From: an uncultured Erysipelotrichaceae bacterium
Lineage (GTDB): Bacteria > Bacillota_I > Bacilli_A > Acholeplasmatales > Anaeroplasmataceae
DNA: 8,560 bases
Direction of reading: 5' to 3'
NCBI GenBank assembly: GCA_902796895.1
Contig: CADBQV010000007.1
Span: 1 to 8,560, forward strand
Below, in pieces: positions 6,273-8,560 of this stretch. Below the pieces are notes generated by a model. The model was not told the origin of the DNA and did not search any database. It saw only the letters and a list, made by a program, of their open reading frames with translations. The translations under genes and the position numbers were made by a program. The number at the start of each line of letters is the position of its first letter. The stretch's first letter is position 1.

Positions 6273-6293
6273 ATTATTTATTTAATAAATAAT
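6273..6293. repeat. 21-base AT-only inverted repeat upstream of the yceD promoter
   Basis: ATTATTTATT (6273-6282) and AATAAATAAT (6284-6293) are perfect inverted arms around a single base. The repeat sits between the ABC-F stop and the yceD -35 box. It could be an A/T-rich UP-like element, an operator, or part of the end of the ABC-F transcript. It has no T-tail typical of a terminator, and its all-A/T composition means chance is a real possibility. Confidence 0.4.
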
Positions 6294-6303
6294 AAATATA
6301 TAA

Positions 6304-7842
6304 TTATTCAAATTTTAATTCTAAATCAACTAAACCCTCATAGAAATTATCTTCATGAGTAACTAATATTACAGAGCCTTGGAAAGCATCAATAGCTTGC
6401 CATAATTCAGCTTTAGATGCAACATCTAGATGATTTGTAGGTTCGTCAAATATTAATACATTGCTTTTTTTCATAGTCATTAAAGCAAGTCTTACTTTAG
6501 TTTGCTCACCACCTGATAGTTGAACCATTGGTTTAGTTGCTAAATCACCTTTTATACCTGCTTTAGCTAAAACACTTCTTAATTCACCATCAGTTTTTAA
6601 ATGATAAAAATATCTTAAAAAATCAATTGCATTTTCATTATTTGAAAATTTATATTCTTGTGAAAAATAATTTAAATCAGCAGATGGATTCCATAAAAAA
6701 TTACCATCAAGCTTTGGTATTACATTCATTATTGTTTTAATAATAGTTGATTTACCTACACCATTTTTACCAAGAATAACTACCTTTTGATTTTGTTTTA
6801 GTAAGAAATTTAGGTCTTCTAAGACAATCTTATCATTATATCCTACTGTTAAATTATCTAATTTTAATACTTCTTGACCTAATCCTTTAGAAAATGGAAA
6901 TACTAAATTCATTGGTTCATGATTTTTAGGCTTTTCAAGTACACTTAATTTTTCAAGCATTTTTCTTCTAGATTGTGCTCTTTTAGTAGTTGTAGCTCTT
7001 ACTATATTCTTTTTAATAAATTCTTCAGTCTTTTTAATAAATGCTTGTTGATTATTATATGCCTTTTTATAATTTTCTTCTCTAATTTCTCTTTCTTCTA
7101 AGAATTTATCATATGGCATATTATATCTTGTTAAAACTTTATTACTTAAATTATATACAACATCAGCTATTTCTTTTATAAAGAATTCATCATGACTTAT
7201 AACAACAAATTGCTTTTTAAATGTTTTTAAATATGAAGCAAGCCAAATAATATGTGATTCATCTAAGAAGTTAGTAGGCTCATCCATTAAAAGTACATCT
7301 GGTGCTTCTAAAAGTAGCTTAGCTAAATATACCTTAGCTCTTTGACCACCTGATAATTCAGATAGTTTAGTATCTAAACCATATTCATTAATGCCAAGTC
7401 CATTAATCATATTTCCTATTGTTGAGTTAATTGCATAAAAATTCTTCTTTTCAAGCTCATCTTGGATTTGATTAGCATAATCCAGGTATTTATCATATTC
7501 ATTTTCATTACAATAAGCTAATTTTTCATAATAAGAATTCATTAATGCTTCCTTATCATATAATGGCTTAAATACATCTATAATATAGTCATTAATTGAA
7601 ATATCATTTTTAACTTTTAAATGTTGGTCTAAATAAGAATATGAAACATTATTTTCCCATTTAACTGTACCAGCATCAGGGATTAAATTTTTAGCAATCA
7701 AATTCATAAATGTAGATTTGCCACAGCCATTATCACCAACAATAACTATATGATCACCATTTAATATTCTAAATGATACATTATTAAATAAATCCTCACT
7801 AGCATATTTAAATTTTAATCCTTCTACCTCAAGTAATGCCAT
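6304..7842 (-). CDS. ABC-F ATPase, YfmM-like (ribosome-associated)
   Basis: The 512-residue protein has two ABC ATPase domains and no membrane helices, the ABC-F layout. Domain 1 has Walker A GDNGCGKST (36-44), signature LSGGQ (163-167), Walker B LLMDEPT (184-190) and switch SHDEF (216-220). The inter-domain linker (about 240-310) is basic and helical, with VRATTTKRAQSRRKMLEKL (281-299), the part that reaches toward the P-site tRNA in studied ABC-F proteins. Domain 2 has GKNGVGKST (358-366), LSGGEQ (442-447), IFDEPTNHLD (464-473) and THED (495-498). The start region and VSYSYLDQH (66-74) resemble B. subtilis YfmM, which is similar in length. ABC-F proteins act on stalled ribosomes, and some give antibiotic resistance; nothing here specifically indicates a resistance type. 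The ribosome site AAAAGGAG is 5 bases before ATG. No promoter lies between it and thrS, so it probably depends on read-through past the thrS hairpin. Confidence 0.92.
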   Translation of the reverse strand: MALLEVEGLKFKYASEDLFNNVSFRILNGDHIVIVGDNGCGKSTFMNLIAKNLIPDAGTVKWENNVSYSYLDQHLKVKNDISINDYIIDVFKPLYDKEALMNSYYEKLAYCNENEYDKYLDYANQIQDELEKKNFYAINSTIGNMINGLGINEYGLDTKLSELSGGQRAKVYLAKLLLEAPDVLLMDEPTNFLDESHIIWLASYLKTFKKQFVVISHDEFFIKEIADVVYNLSNKVLTRYNMPYDKFLEEREIREENYKKAYNNQQAFIKKTEEFIKKNIVRATTTKRAQSRRKMLEKLSVLEKPKNHEPMNLVFPFSKGLGQEVLKLDNLTVGYNDKIVLEDLNFLLKQNQKVVILGKNGVGKSTIIKTIMNVIPKLDGNFLWNPSADLNYFSQEYKFSNNENAIDFLRYFYHLKTDGELRSVLAKAGIKGDLATKPMVQLSGGEQTKVRLALMTMKKSNVLIFDEPTNHLDVASKAELWQAIDAFQGSVILVTHEDNFYEGLVDLELKFE

Positions 7843-7851
7843 ACTATCTCC

Positions 7852-7880
7852 TTTTAAAATAGCCTAGATAAAATCTAGGC
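7852..7880 (-). terminator. Hairpin between thrS and the ABC-F gene, weak or attenuating terminator
   Basis: On minus, a perfect 8-bp stem GCCTAGAT/ATCTAGGC (7862-7880) with a 3-base loop starts 6 bases past the thrS stop and is followed by TATTTTAAAA. The U-stretch is short and the ABC-F ribosome site begins at once. Because no promoter is seen between, the hairpin probably terminates only part of the transcripts. Confidence 0.6.
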
Positions 7881-7886
7881 CATTAA

Positions 7887-8560
7887 TTAATTTAATTCTT
7901 CGTTATGTTTTTTAATAATATTTATAAATTCTTCAATAGATACAGTAACTTGGTTTGTTTCACCATATTTTCTATATGTAACTGTATTATTTTCTACTTC
8001 CTTATCACCAATAACTAATTGATATGGAATCTTTTTCATCTGAGCTTCTCTAATCTTATAGCCTAATTTTTCATCTCTATAATCAGCTTCAACTCTAATC
8101 TTAGCTTTCTTAAATTGAGCTAATAATTTATCAGTATAATCCTTATGATAATCTAAATTAACTGGAATTAATTTAACTTGAACAGGAGCTAACCAGCAAG
8201 GGAAAATACCTTTAGTTTCCTCTAGTAAGAAGGCAACAAATCTATCCATAGAACCTAAAATAGCTCTATGAATTACAACTGGTCTTGCCTTTTGTCCTGA
8301 TTCATCAATATATTCAAGCTCAAATCTTTCTGGTAATTGATAATCTAATTGAATTGTTGATAATGTTACATCATGACCAATTGCAGATCTAACTTGTACA
8401 TCTAATTTTGGTCCATAGAATGCAGCTTCACCAATAGCTTCATAGTAATCAACACCAAGTTCTTTTAATACTTCTCTTAATTGAGTTTCAGATTTTAACC
8501 ATAATTCATGATTGCCGAAATATTTTTCAACATCGTTAGGATCTCTTAATGATAAACGGA
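7887..8560 (-). CDS. thrS: Threonyl-tRNA synthetase, C-terminal part (cut by window edge)
   Basis: ThrRS charges tRNA-Thr with threonine. The frame stays open from the TAA at 7887 to the right edge, giving 223 visible residues of a protein that is usually about 640; the Met codon at 8249 is internal. Visible class II catalytic-core blocks are [52 protein letters not shown] (motif 3 neighbourhood) and [16 protein letters not shown], whose His is a zinc ligand in known ThrRS. The anticodon-binding domain follows from [13 protein letters not shown] to the end, with the conserved [21 protein letters not shown] region. The N-terminal TGS, editing and catalytic start, and any T-box leader, lie outside the window. 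It appears to be the first gene of a thrS - ABC-F unit as far as visible. Confidence 0.97.
   Translation of the reverse strand, partial: RLSLRDPNDVEKYFGNHELWLKSETQLREVLKELGVDYYEAIGEAAFYGPKLDVQVRSAIGHDVTLSTIQLDYQLPERFELEYIDESGQKARPVVIHRAILGSMDRFVAFLLEETKGIFPCWLAPVQVKLIPVNLDYHKDYTDKLLAQFKKAKIRVEADYRDEKLGYKIREAQMKKIPYQLVIGDKEVENNTVTYRKYGETNQVTVSIEEFINIIKKHNEELN

Noticed and set aside
7887..8249. A 120-residue free-standing anticodon-binding-domain protein
   Set aside because: The frame remains open to the window edge and translates into conserved ThrRS core sequence (for example [15 protein letters not shown]), so the Met at 8249 is internal to thrS.

Overview
The window is AT-rich chromosomal DNA (roughly 30% GC by eye) of a low-GC Gram-positive type, most likely Bacilli, Erysipelotrichia or a Mollicutes-related gut lineage. 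The reasons are strong GGAGG-type ribosome sites, textbook sigma-A promoters, a CIRCE/HrcA heat-shock operator, a DUF1846 gene, a YfmM-like ABC-F protein and an N-domain-less ClpB. All visible Trp codons are TGG and no gene needs TGA read-through, so the standard bacterial code applies. No gene ends in TGA; the stops are TAA or TAG. This is mainly housekeeping DNA. I see no transposon, phage, CRISPR or toxin module.

Layout. On the left is a lone tRNA-Cys(GCA) on the minus strand with its own promoter and a strong terminator. Divergent from it, on the plus strand, is a DUF1846 gene with its own promoter and terminator. Next, also on plus, is clpB, preceded by a CIRCE operator that overlaps its -35 box. 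Its 5' UTR starts with a stem-loop. clpB meets a minus-strand block at a bidirectional terminator.

Reading the minus strand from the right edge: the C-terminal third of thrS, a hairpin, an ABC-F ATPase, a promoter, then yceD (DUF177), rpmF (ribosomal protein L32), a hairpin, rsmH (16S rRNA methyltransferase), and a 98-residue three-helix membrane protein of unknown function with its own extended -10 promoter.

How the genes fit together. The minus-strand block is translation-centred: threonyl-tRNA charging, a ribosome-associated ABC-F ATPase, ribosome/23S rRNA biogenesis (YceD), a ribosomal protein and 16S rRNA modification. ClpB is the stress arm and is predicted to be repressed by HrcA. The items most worth a second look are the uncharacterised DUF1846 protein, the unknown three-helix protein, rsmH sitting behind yceD-rpmF without mraZ or ftsL nearby, the truncated ClpB architecture with its CIRCE and 5'-terminal stem-loop, and the two intercistronic hairpins. 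No stretch over 300 bases lacks a gene. The longest gaps, 1-141 and 217-424, hold the tRNA terminator and two divergent promoters respectively; I see nothing else convincing in them.
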